Source: a bacterium D16-50 (GTDB lineage Bacteria; Bacillota; Clostridia; Lachnospirales; Lachnospiraceae). Taken from it: a stretch of 64,000 nt of DNA. Shown in pieces: positions 26,771-35,141 of this stretch; within the stretch, counting starts at the first letter, position 1, and each line of letters starts with the position of its first letter. Under the pieces are notes generated by a model. The model was not told the origin of the DNA. It was given only the letters and a program-made list of their open reading frames with translations, and ran no database searches. The stretch is taken from the NCBI GenBank assembly GCA_003612485.1, contig RAZA01000004.1:186001-250000 (forward strand), read 5' to 3'. Both the position numbers and the translations under genes were made by a program.

Positions 26771-28407
26771 GATTTCAGGCCATATATACCGTCGAGCCAG
26801 AAGACCACACGCCGGGTAATCAGAAGTTGTATGGGGACGGTGAGCATATTCAGGGGCAGGCAGTGGTCAGATATGTGTATGGCTTTCCGCTGAATACCAA
26901 AAATGTGGTATGCTTGTGGATGTTTGTATGGATGCTATGCTTTTGTGCCATAGAATGTATTGGAGGAGAGAAGCTCTTTGGGCACAACAGATATCTGGAG
27001 AGAGCGGAAAGATTGTTGGAAAAATGGCAGATCCCTATTCTGATGGCAGAGCTGGCAGTGGTGACGGCCATGATCATCAGGATATGCCAGAACGAGGCGG
27101 TGGATTGGGATGAGGCTTTTACATGGCAGATCACCACAAAGAACAATGTTGCGGGAATGTTCCGTGCCACGGCAGCGGACGTACATCCACCGCTGTATTA
27201 TCTGCTTGTCATGGGCGCTATGGCCTTGTTCGGCAAAAATATCTTTGTGGCCAAAATGGTCACGGTGGCGGGATTCGTGGCTACGGGGCTTCTGGGTATT
27301 TTTCTTGTCAGGAAGCGCTGGGGGGTAAAAACGGCGATTCCGTTTATTTTGGTAAGCGGCATTGGCTCACAGCTGATCTATTACAATGTAAATTTACGCA
27401 TGTATTCTTGGGCTATTTTCTTTGTATTAGCCGCAGGGCTGTTTGCCCTTGAGATTATGCGGTCGGGCAAGGCCGGCTGGTGGGCGGCCTTCACCGTTGT
27501 ATCGCTGGGAGGGGTGTATACGCAGTATTTCGCCGTAGTGCCGCTGGCATTGATGTATTTGTTTCTCCTTGTATGGATAGTTGCCGATGATAGGGGGCAG
27601 ATCAAGAAGTGGCTGCTGTGTTGTGTTGCTACGATTGCGGCTTACCTGCCATGGCTATCTGCAGTGATCGGAACTCTGAAAAGGGATGCAGGCAGTGAAA
27701 GGATAGAGCCCCTTGCTGATGAAGTGGGGAATATATTGGAATGGGCTTTCAAAAATAACATAGAATATTCGGCGTACATGCCGGTTGTGCTGTTTGGGGC
27801 TGCCATATTGTTTTTCATTGTGCAGTGGAAGAAATATGGCAGGAAGGAGAAGGCTTTTCTGTTGCTTTCGGCGGGGCTGTTTCTGGCATCGTTTGGGCTT
27901 TGCATGGGGATCGCCACGTTTACGCAGCATTTCTGGCACAACCGGTATCTGGTGGATGTGCTGCTGTTTGTATGGCTGTTCATGCTGATTGTCCTTGGCA
28001 GAAGGGGTGTCCTTGCGTGGGGAGCAGGGATGGTCTGGATAGGAATATGGGCGTTGAGCTCTTATGTCATCGGGAAGGACATGGAGCTGAGAACGGTGCC
28101 GTGGCTGAATAGCACAAAGGAACTGTTGTCTCAGGTACAAGGGGAGGAAAAGGTGGTATACAATTTCCCCACATTTGATGTTATGTATGAATATTTTTTG
28201 CCGAACGCGGAGTTTATCTGGTATGAAGATGTGGATTTTTCGGCTATGGGAGAAGAGTTCTATATGATTGCGTGGGGTGGAAGTGATTTCTCGTATTTGC
28301 TCTATCAGGACGGGATTTTGGAAAGGGAAATTTTGGGAACAATCCGTATGGAGGAGGGAGTCATACCCCAGCTGTGGAAAATAACGTATCATGATGTGGA
28401 AAAGTAG
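26704..28407 (+). CDS. GT-C (ArnT/PMT-like) membrane glycosyltransferase, main part downstream of the frameshift
   Basis: Open from GTG 26704 but meaningful from about 26751, after the G7 run. It completes the extracellular domain (GLDLGF-like), passes a membrane helix, and then shows a GT-C core: DWDEAFTWQITTKNNVAGMF, then TAADVHPPLYYLLVMGAMALFGKN (the DE and HPPL motifs of ArnT/PMT-like enzymes), and about ten more helices. The C-terminal ~90 residues are soluble. Such enzymes move a sugar from a polyprenyl-phosphate donor onto an external acceptor. If the frameshift is real, initiation at GTG 26704 lacks a good ribosome site and the gene may be silent. Confidence 0.75.
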   Translation: MDQEGWSLFLLHIRGGSGRLDLGFQAIYTVEPEDHTPGNQKLYGDGEHIQGQAVVRYVYGFPLNTKNVVCLWMFVWMLCFCAIECIGGEKLFGHNRYLERAERLLEKWQIPILMAELAVVTAMIIRICQNEAVDWDEAFTWQITTKNNVAGMFRATAADVHPPLYYLLVMGAMALFGKNIFVAKMVTVAGFVATGLLGIFLVRKRWGVKTAIPFILVSGIGSQLIYYNVNLRMYSWAIFFVLAAGLFALEIMRSGKAGWWAAFTVVSLGGVYTQYFAVVPLALMYLFLLVWIVADDRGQIKKWLLCCVATIAAYLPWLSAVIGTLKRDAGSERIEPLADEVGNILEWAFKNNIEYSAYMPVVLFGAAILFFIVQWKKYGRKEKAFLLLSAGLFLASFGLCMGIATFTQHFWHNRYLVDVLLFVWLFMLIVLGRRGVLAWGAGMVWIGIWALSSYVIGKDMELRTVPWLNSTKELLSQVQGEEKVVYNFPTFDVMYEYFLPNAEFIWYEDVDFSAMGEEFYMIAWGGSDFSYLLYQDGILEREILGTIRMEEGVIPQLWKITYHDVEK

Positions 28408-28455
28408 AGGGAATAAGCCATTTGAGAGAATGATGGAGCAGGAGGCGGGAGAGCT

Positions 28456-28755
28456 ATGTCCGTACAAGGCGAGACAAAGGAAAAGACACGGTTGGATATC
28501 AGGGAGCCCGGACGTTATAGGGTTGTGATGCATAATGACGATTTTACCCCCATGGACTTCGTGGTGGAGATACTGATGGAGATCTTTCATAAGGGCAGGC
28601 TGGAGGCAGTGCATCTGATGATGACGGTGCATGAGAGCGGTCAGGCTGCGGTGGGGACCTATTCTTATGACATGGCGGCCACGAAGGTGAGGATTGCCTC
28701 TGCCAGAGCCAAGGAAGGGGACTTTCCGTTTCGCATGACCATCGAGGAGGCGTGA
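28456..28755 (+). CDS. clpS: ClpS, adaptor for ClpA
   Basis: 99 residues; GGAGGCGGGAGAG precedes the ATG. ClpS delivers N-degron substrates to ClpAP. The hallmark YRVVMHNDDFTPMDFVVEIL (N-degron pocket residues N and DD) and AVHLMMTVHESGQAAVGTYSYDMAATKV are present, matching known ClpS cores, with a ~20-residue N-terminal tail. The stop overlaps the ribosome binding site of clpA, so the two are coupled. Confidence 0.95.
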   Translation: MSVQGETKEKTRLDIREPGRYRVVMHNDDFTPMDFVVEILMEIFHKGRLEAVHLMMTVHESGQAAVGTYSYDMAATKVRIASARAKEGDFPFRMTIEEA

Positions 28756-28757
28756 CT

Positions 28758-31073
28758 ATGCAGATATCGGCTGAGGTGGCAGAAATTATCAATATGGCGT
28801 TCTCTCTGGCGCAGAATGCCCGCTTCGAGTATGTGACGCCGGAGCTGCTGCTGTACGTAATATGTGAGAATAAGGTGTTTATGCGCTCTTACGAGGGCTG
28901 CGGAGGAAGGGTTCGGGAACTGGACTACCATCTGAGGACTTATCTGGAAGAAGAGATGGAGCTGATGGGGGAAGATTCCGAGGAACATCCTGAGTTTTCT
29001 GATGGCATGACAGCCGTGCTGGAGCTTGCCTGGGGCAGCGCCTTAGGCAGCGATAAAGAGGCGGTGGAGCTGGCCCATATCCTGCATGGGATCTATGGGC
29101 TGAAGGAGAGCTACGCCGCCTATTTTTTGAGAGGGCAGGGAGTGAGTCAGGCCCAGCTTCTGCAGGAAATGGCGTTGGTCTGCGAGGAACGGGGGACAGA
29201 CCAAGAGGAAGAGCCGGGATGCGGCGGGGAAGCAAATGGCGAAAGGGGAGCCCGTGCAGGAAGGCAGGGATGGGGGCAAAACCTGAGGGAAGACGCCGAT
29301 GCCGGTGAGGAAGAGACGGGGAATCCGGAAGCCATGGGTGGATTCTGGAGGCGCTATGCCGTCTGTCTGAATGAGGAGCTGGACAGAATCAACCCTCTGG
29401 TGGGCAGGGAGGAGGAGCTGGAGAGGACCATGCAGGTTCTCTGCAGGAAGGACAAGAACAATCCTCTCCACATTGGGGAGCCCGGTGTGGGGAAGACTGC
29501 CATTGCATACGGTCTGGCCAGACTGCTGAAGGAGGGCCGTGTCCCGAAGCCGCTGACGGGAGCCAGAATATTTTCGCTGGACCTGGGCAGCCTGCTGGCG
29601 GGCACCCAGTATAGGGGGGATTTTGAGAAGCGCTTCAAGGGGGTCATGGACAGTATTGCAAAAGAAGAAAATCCCATAGTTTATATCGATGAGATCCACA
29701 ATATCGTAGGAGCGGGGGCGGTGAACGGGGGAACCTTGGACGTGTCCAATATGCTCAAGCCCTATCTGGCGGAGGGACATGTTCGCTTCATCGGGGCTAC
29801 TACTTATGAGGAGTACAAGAAGCATTTCGAGAAGAACAAGGGGCTGGTGAGACGGTTCCAGAATATTCCCATTCCGGAGCCGAGTGTTGCAGACACCGTC
29901 AGGATTCTGGAAGGGCTGAAAAAGAATTATGAAGAATTCCATGGCATTATCTATGAGGAGGGCGTGCCGGAATATGCGGCTGAGATGAGTGCAAAATACA
30001 TCAATGAACGCCGTCTGCCTGATAAGGCCATTGATCTGATGGACGAGGCCGGGGCCTGGCGCAGGATGCATCCTCTGGCGCAGGGGGAACAGTGGGTAGG
30101 CAGGGAGCTGGTGGACGAGATTCTGCGGGCGGTCTGCCACATTCCGAAGCAGACCGTGGAGCGGGACGAGACGGAGGCCCTTGGGACTCTGGAAAGCCGC
30201 TTACTGGGCAGGGTATTCGGTCAGGACGAAGCGGTGACTCAAGTGGTCAATAGCGTGAAGTTTTCCAGAGCGGGGCTTCTGGAGGAGGGAAAGCCGCTGG
30301 CCAGCCTATTGTTTGTAGGTCCTACCGGCGTGGGGAAGACGGAGGTGGCCAAAAGCCTTGCCGAGGAGCTGGGCGTCCGGCTGATCCGCTTCGACATGAG
30401 CGAGTACGGAGAAAAGCATGCGGTGGCAAAGCTGATCGGCGCCCCGGCGGGCTATGTGGGCTATGAGGAGGGAGGGCTTCTGACGGAGGAGATCAGGAAG
30501 TCTCCCCATGGGGTGCTTCTGCTGGACGAGATCGAGAAGGCCCATGCCGACATCTACAATATTCTGCTGCAGGTCATGGATTATGCCACGCTGACGGACA
30601 ATCAGGGAAGGAAGGCGGATTTCCGCAATGTGATTCTGATCATGACCTCCAATGCGGGAGCCAGCAGGATCGGCAAGCCCGGCATCGGCTTTCAGGGGCG
30701 GGATGTAAAAGCAGACGTGGTGCTGGAGGAGGTGAAGCGCATTTTCCAGCCGGAATTCAGGAACCGCCTGAATAGGATCGTGGTGTTTAACGGTATGGAC
30801 GATACCATGGCAGAACGGATCGTGGAGAAGAAGCTGGGGCAGCTTGGAGAGATGCTGCTTCGGAAAAAGGTGGAGCTTGAGGTGGATAAAGAGGCCGCAG
30901 ATCTGGTGAAGAAAAAGGGCGTCAGCGCGGAGTTCGGCGCAAGACAGATCGAAAGGGTGATTCAGAGCGAGATCAAGCCCCTGCTGGTGGACGAGATTCT
31001 GTTCGGAAAGCTCAAGGGCGGAGGGCGCTGCAGGCTCAGTGCGACGGAGGGGGAGTTTCGGCTTATTTTGTAA
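28758..31073 (+). CDS. clpA: ClpA, ATP-dependent Clp protease ATPase subunit
   Basis: About 771 residues. ATG 28758 lies 7 nt after GAGGAGG; a GTG at 28752 is too close to that site. The N-domain (ISAEVAEIINMAFSLAQNARFEYVTPELLLYVI) is followed by a charged, Gly/Glu-rich insert (~145-200). D1 then has GEPGVGKTA with YIDEIHNIVGAGAV. D2 has GPTGVGKTEVAK, LLDEIEKAHADI and MTSNAGA, then a C-terminal domain ending in EFGARQIERVIQSEI. It lacks the long middle domain of ClpB/ClpC, which fits ClpA. It unfolds proteins for ClpP (not in this window), with substrates supplied by ClpS. Confidence 0.95.
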   Translation: MQISAEVAEIINMAFSLAQNARFEYVTPELLLYVICENKVFMRSYEGCGGRVRELDYHLRTYLEEEMELMGEDSEEHPEFSDGMTAVLELAWGSALGSDKEAVELAHILHGIYGLKESYAAYFLRGQGVSQAQLLQEMALVCEERGTDQEEEPGCGGEANGERGARAGRQGWGQNLREDADAGEEETGNPEAMGGFWRRYAVCLNEELDRINPLVGREEELERTMQVLCRKDKNNPLHIGEPGVGKTAIAYGLARLLKEGRVPKPLTGARIFSLDLGSLLAGTQYRGDFEKRFKGVMDSIAKEENPIVYIDEIHNIVGAGAVNGGTLDVSNMLKPYLAEGHVRFIGATTYEEYKKHFEKNKGLVRRFQNIPIPEPSVADTVRILEGLKKNYEEFHGIIYEEGVPEYAAEMSAKYINERRLPDKAIDLMDEAGAWRRMHPLAQGEQWVGRELVDEILRAVCHIPKQTVERDETEALGTLESRLLGRVFGQDEAVTQVVNSVKFSRAGLLEEGKPLASLLFVGPTGVGKTEVAKSLAEELGVRLIRFDMSEYGEKHAVAKLIGAPAGYVGYEEGGLLTEEIRKSPHGVLLLDEIEKAHADIYNILLQVMDYATLTDNQGRKADFRNVILIMTSNAGASRIGKPGIGFQGRDVKADVVLEEVKRIFQPEFRNRLNRIVVFNGMDDTMAERIVEKKLGQLGEMLLRKKVELEVDKEAADLVKKKGVSAEFGARQIERVIQSEIKPLLVDEILFGKLKGGGRCRLSATEGEFRLIL

Positions 31074-31129
31074 AGGGGCAGGCTGAGATTAGCCATTTCC
31101 GGCGGGCCATGAAAATAGATTCGATAAGG

Positions 31130-31166
31130 AACACTGCTGCCGTAAAACCGGAGGCGGTGTTTTTTA
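31130..31166 (+). terminator. Intrinsic terminator after clpA
   Basis: AACAC.GC..CCG pairs with CGG..GC.GTGTT around a TAAAAC loop, followed by TTTTTATT. It lies 57 bp after the clpA stop. Confidence 0.8.
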
Positions 31167-31240
31167 TTAACTTTTTTGATTGCATTTTAAGGTTTTACAA
31201 AGTTTTTAGAAACCTTCCGTTTTTTTAATCATGTGAAATG

Positions 31241-31291
31241 TTGACTTCCATGTATGGGAATGCTAATATAGTTCAAAATTGAATTATTCAA
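31241..31291 (+). promoter_or_regulatory. Promoter and probable operator of the MarR-family gene
   Basis: TTGACT (31241-31246), 17-nt spacer and TAATAT (31264-31269). Just downstream are two overlapping dyads: TTCAAAATTGAA (31272-31283) and the perfect TTGAATTATTCAA (31279-31291). Position and symmetry suit autoregulation by the MarR protein encoded next. Confidence 0.7.
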
Positions 31292-31339
31292 AAATAGATT
31301 AATAAGCAAAAGGCTTTGACAATGTCTAAGGAGGGAAGG

Positions 31340-31780
31340 ATGCCAAAAAAGATCGACATAGAATTTATTCACAACTTTTTTCAGGCCTACTGCATCAGCT
31401 GCAAGTCCATATGCCGGGAACTTCGCATGCCCCAGACTGCTTTCGACATTCTGATGTTTTTGGCTAACAATCCGGAGCACAATACGGCGAAATCAATCGT
31501 GGAGCTCAGGGGGCTGAAAGCAAATCTTGTGTCCGTGAATGTGGAGCGTCTGGTGCAGGAGGGGTATCTGTACAGAAGGGATTTTCCCGGAGATCGGCGC
31601 AAGACTGTCCTTTTATGCACGCCGAAGGCCCAGCCCGTTATTGACAAGGGGCGGGAGCTGCAAAGGGGTTTTTTGGAAGATATCTTTCAGGATGTGAGCG
31701 AAGCGTCACGGGAGAACTTTTATGGGGTGATGGAGGCCGTGGAACGCAATGTGAATAGAATTATGAAAGGCAGCGAATGA
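31340..31780 (+). CDS. MarR-family transcriptional regulator
   Basis: 146 residues. ATG 31340 is taken over the upstream TTG at 31316 because AAGGAGG sits just before it. The winged helix reads KSICRELRMPQTAFDILMFLANNPEHNTAKSIVELRGLKANLVSVNVERLVQEGYLYRRDFPGDRRKTVLLCT; the DRR in the wing is a MarR hallmark. It probably binds the dyads over its own transcription start. The genes after it (TSUP exporter, ftsH, HdeD-like) follow at short distance, so it may control a small stress or export operon. The ligand is unknown. Confidence 0.85.
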   Translation: MPKKIDIEFIHNFFQAYCISCKSICRELRMPQTAFDILMFLANNPEHNTAKSIVELRGLKANLVSVNVERLVQEGYLYRRDFPGDRRKTVLLCTPKAQPVIDKGRELQRGFLEDIFQDVSEASRENFYGVMEAVERNVNRIMKGSE

Positions 31781-31821
31781 AAAACGCGGTATGCTGAAAA
31801 GAACCATAGGGAGGTAAACAA

Positions 31822-32586
31822 ATGGAATGGCTGGTAACATTGATCGTTACGTTTTTTGCAGGTATGGGAGCTGGGCTGGGAACGGGCTTTGCCGGAATGA
31901 GCGCCGCAGCGGTGATCAGCCCCATGCTGATCACCTTTTTGGACATGGATCCCTACATGGCGGTGGGGATCGCACTGTCTTCCGATGTGCTGGCAAGCGC
32001 GGTGTCGGCCTACACTTACGGGAAAAATAAGAATCTGGATATCAAGAACGGCCTTGTGATGATGTGCAGCGTATTGGCCTTCACCGTGGTGGGCAGCTAC
32101 CTTGCCAGTCTGGTCTCGCCGGGGGCTATGGGGAATTTTTCCGTATTTATGACATTTTTATTGGGGGTAAAGTTTATCCTGAGGCCGGTGATGAATACCA
32201 AGGAATCCATGCAGGACATATCCGTAAGAAAGCGCGTCCTGCAGTCGCTCATATGCGGGATGCTCATCGGCCTAATCTGCGGCTTCGTGGGAGCCGGAGG
32301 CGGCATGATGATGCTTTTGATCCTTACCACGGTGCTGGGATATGAGCTGAAGACGGCAGTGGGAACCAGCGTGTTTATCATGACCTTCACCGCCTTCACC
32401 GGGGCTTTTTCTCACTTTGCCATGGGCAGCGCGCCGGACTGGCCGGTGTTTGGGCTGTGCGTCCTATTCACCTTCCTATGGGCCAGAATCGCTGCCGTAT
32501 TTGCAAACAAGGCTGCGCCGAAGACATTGAATAGGGCTACTGGAATCGTTTTGGTGGTATTGGGAATGATAATTATGGTGTTTTAG
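31822..32586 (+). CDS. TauE/SafE (TSUP) family membrane transporter
   Basis: 254 residues, about eight membrane helices; GGGAGG precedes the start. The repeated TSUP signature is seen twice: GLGTGFAGMSAAAVISPMLITFLDMDP in the N-half and CGFVGAGGGMMMLLILTTVLGYELKTAVGTSVFIMTFTAFTGA in the C-half. The family exports or takes up sulfite, sulfoacetate and related organosulfur anions. The exact substrate cannot be read from sequence. It sits between the MarR gene and ftsH on the same strand. Confidence 0.9.
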   Translation: MEWLVTLIVTFFAGMGAGLGTGFAGMSAAAVISPMLITFLDMDPYMAVGIALSSDVLASAVSAYTYGKNKNLDIKNGLVMMCSVLAFTVVGSYLASLVSPGAMGNFSVFMTFLLGVKFILRPVMNTKESMQDISVRKRVLQSLICGMLIGLICGFVGAGGGMMMLLILTTVLGYELKTAVGTSVFIMTFTAFTGAFSHFAMGSAPDWPVFGLCVLFTFLWARIAAVFANKAAPKTLNRATGIVLVVLGMIIMVF

Positions 32587-32606
32587 GGACAAGAAAGGAG
32601 TTTCTT

Positions 32607-34448
32607 ATGAAAGAAGTGAAGCCGCCCAGAAAACCTCTGATTTACTATTACGGAATCGCTGTTCTCGTGATCTTTCTCTTCAATATGGTGGTGTCTCCGC
32701 TGCTTATGAAGGGACAGATCGTGGAAGTGGATTACGGCACTTTTATGAAGATGACGGAGGAAAAGAACATCGGCAAGGTGAAGATGGACAGCTCCGAGAT
32801 CGTTTTCACGGACCGGGAGAATGAAAAGATTTACAGCACCGGAATCATGGAAGATCCTGATCTGACTCGGCGGCTCTATGACGCGGGAGCCGTCTTTGCA
32901 AGGGACATAGAGCGCCCGACCTCCCCTCTGCTGAGCATTTTTTTGTCGGCTGTGCTGCCCATGCTGATATTTATTCTTCTGGGGCAGTATCTGAGCCGGA
33001 AGCTGACGGAGCATGCGGGAGGGCCTAACGCTATGATGTTCGGCATGGGCAAGAGCAGCGCAAAGGTTTATGTTCAGTCCACGGAGGGGATTCATTTCGA
33101 TGATGTGGCGGGGGAGGACGAGGCCAAGGAGAGTCTGGCTGAGGTGGTAGATTATCTGCACAACCCGCAGAAATATACGGATGTGGGCGCTTCCATGCCC
33201 AAGGGACTTCTGCTTGTGGGACCTCCCGGAACGGGAAAGACCATGCTGGCCAAGGCTGTGGCAGGGGAGGCAAACGTGCCCTTCTTTTCCATGTCCGGCT
33301 CGGAATTCGTGGAGATGTTTGTGGGCATGGGCGCGTCCAAGGTGCGGGATCTCTTCAAGCAGGCCAAGGAGAAGGCCCCCTGCATCGTGTTCATTGATGA
33401 GATCGATGCCATCGGAAAGAAGAGGGACGGACAGATCGGCGGCAACGACGAGCGGGAGCAGACCCTGAACCAGCTGCTCACGGAGATGGACGGCTTTGAG
33501 GGAAACAACGGTGTGATCATTCTGGCGGCCACCAACCGGCCGGAGTCTCTGGATCCCGCCCTTACCAGACCGGGACGGTTCGATAGGCGGGTGCCTGTGG
33601 AGCTGCCGGATCTGGCCGGGCGGGAGGCCATATTGAAGGTTCACGGAAAGAAGGTTCGTCTGGCTGAGGACGTGGATTTTTGCGCCATCGCCCGCATGGC
33701 CTCCGGCACCTCCGGGGCGGAGCTGGCCAATATCGTCAATGAAGCCGCCTTGCGCGCGGTTCGGGGAGGCCGCACAGTGGTGTGTCAAGCAGATCTGGAA
33801 GAGAGCATAGAAGTGGTGATTGCAGGCTATCAAAAGAAAAATGCCATCCTTTCGGACGGGGAGAAGAGAATCGTGGCCTATCACGAAATCGGCCATGCCC
33901 TTGTAGCTGCCAGACTTAAGTCCTCCGCCCCGGTGCAGAAGATCACTATCATTCCCCGGACTTCCGGCGCGCTGGGATACACCATGCAGGTGGAGCAGAG
34001 CGACAAGGTTCTGATGACCAGACGGGAGATAGAAAACAAGATCGCCATCTTTACCGGGGGCCGGGCAGCGGAGGAAATCGTATTCGGGGAGATTACCACC
34101 GGGGCCGCCAACGATATCGAGCAGGCTACCAAACTGGCCCGGGCCATGATCACACGCTACGGCATGAGCGAGGAATTCGACATGGTGGCCATGGAGACAG
34201 TGACCAACCAGTATCTGGGAGGAGACACTTCTTTAGCCTGCTCCGCAGATACTCAGAAGGAGATTGACCAGAAGGTGGTAGAGCTTGTGAAGGCACAGCA
34301 TACAAAGGCCAGAGAGATTATCTCAAAAAATCGTGTGAAATTAGACGAGTTAGCAGCGTTTCTCTATGAGAGGGAGACCATCACGGGAGATGAATTTATG
34401 AGGATTCTGAATGGGCCTGATGAAAAAGGCAGAGAGGGAGGTGCCTGA
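32607..34448 (+). CDS. ftsH: FtsH, membrane-anchored ATP-dependent zinc metalloprotease
   Basis: 613 residues, with AAGAAAGGAG before the ATG. Two N-terminal helices (~12-32 and ~108-130) flank a small extracellular domain. The AAA domain has [12 protein letters not shown] (~205-216), [32 protein letters not shown] and the SRH. The protease domain has [11 protein letters not shown] (H426, E427, H430) and [11 protein letters not shown], with the third zinc ligand Asp. FtsH degrades misfolded membrane proteins and unstable regulators. It is slightly shorter than usual and sits in the MarR-led run rather than the common tilS-hpt-ftsH cluster. It may therefore be a second copy. Confidence 0.95.
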   Translation: MKEVKPPRKPLIYYYGIAVLVIFLFNMVVSPLLMKGQIVEVDYGTFMKMTEEKNIGKVKMDSSEIVFTDRENEKIYSTGIMEDPDLTRRLYDAGAVFARDIERPTSPLLSIFLSAVLPMLIFILLGQYLSRKLTEHAGGPNAMMFGMGKSSAKVYVQSTEGIHFDDVAGEDEAKESLAEVVDYLHNPQKYTDVGASMPKGLLLVGPPGTGKTMLAKAVAGEANVPFFSMSGSEFVEMFVGMGASKVRDLFKQAKEKAPCIVFIDEIDAIGKKRDGQIGGNDEREQTLNQLLTEMDGFEGNNGVIILAATNRPESLDPALTRPGRFDRRVPVELPDLAGREAILKVHGKKVRLAEDVDFCAIARMASGTSGAELANIVNEAALRAVRGGRTVVCQADLEESIEVVIAGYQKKNAILSDGEKRIVAYHEIGHALVAARLKSSAPVQKITIIPRTSGALGYTMQVEQSDKVLMTRREIENKIAIFTGGRAAEEIVFGEITTGAANDIEQATKLARAMITRYGMSEEFDMVAMETVTNQYLGGDTSLACSADTQKEIDQKVVELVKAQHTKAREIISKNRVKLDELAAFLYERETITGDEFMRILNGPDEKGREGGA

Positions 34449-34450
34449 AT

Positions 34451-34996
34451 ATGAGAAAATATTCCGGAATCGTGTGGATGGAACTGGCGGTGGGAGCGCT
34501 GTTAATTGTGCTGGGAATCTTCACCTTTCTGCGCCCCGGCAGCCTGCTGACCGGGATGGTGGCCATTTATGGGGTGATTGCGCTCATCACGGGAATCGAT
34601 GATATTCTGACCTATATCAGGCTGGAGAAATACACGGGCTTTGCCCCTCTGGTTTCCCTGATTTCAGGCATTTTGAGCGTCATGTGCGGATGTATGCTCC
34701 TGCTCTACCCCGACGGGGGAAAATGGATCCTATCTTTGCTGTTCCCGCTCTGGTTCATGGGCCACTGCCTTTCCCGGCTTGCCCATACGTACATAATCCC
34801 CATGGCAGGCAGGAGGTCTTTCTATTGCTTTGGGATTGTCGTCAACATTGTAGGACTGGTTTTGGGCTTTCTGATGCTTTTCAATCCGGTTCTGACTTTT
34901 ATGACTATGAGATTCATGGGATATGTGGTGGCGGTCTATCTGGTCTTGCTGGGGATCGACAGCATTGTGGCGGCGCTGGGCAGAGCGGGGGGCTGA
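34451..34996 (+). CDS. HdeD/DUF308-like membrane protein
   Basis: 181 residues, starting two bases after the ftsH stop with GGGAGG upstream. Six predicted helices arranged as three hairpins (VWMELAVGALLIVLGIFTFLRPG, LVSLISGILSVMCGCMLLLYPDGG, GIVVNIVGLVLGFLMLFNPVLT) with the internal repeats typical of HdeD-like DUF308 proteins. HdeD is an acid-stress membrane protein in E. coli; the role in Clostridia is unknown. Tight linkage suggests co-expression with FtsH. Confidence 0.8.
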   Translation: MRKYSGIVWMELAVGALLIVLGIFTFLRPGSLLTGMVAIYGVIALITGIDDILTYIRLEKYTGFAPLVSLISGILSVMCGCMLLLYPDGGKWILSLLFPLWFMGHCLSRLAHTYIIPMAGRRSFYCFGIVVNIVGLVLGFLMLFNPVLTFMTMRFMGYVVAVYLVLLGIDSIVAALGRAGG

Positions 34997-35141
34997 CGAG
35001 GCCTAATAGGAGTCATTTTTGTATTTGCCAATTGAGATATAATATTGTAATATAGATATATGATCAATAGCAGGAAGGGGATGCTTGACGACAAGATAAA
35101 ATACCCTTTTCGAGTATATGTAAGGGCGGCGTTTGTGTGGG

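Noticed and set aside
32583..33896. Minus-strand open frame opposite ftsH
   Set aside because: Antisense to the AAA and protease motifs; no independent support.
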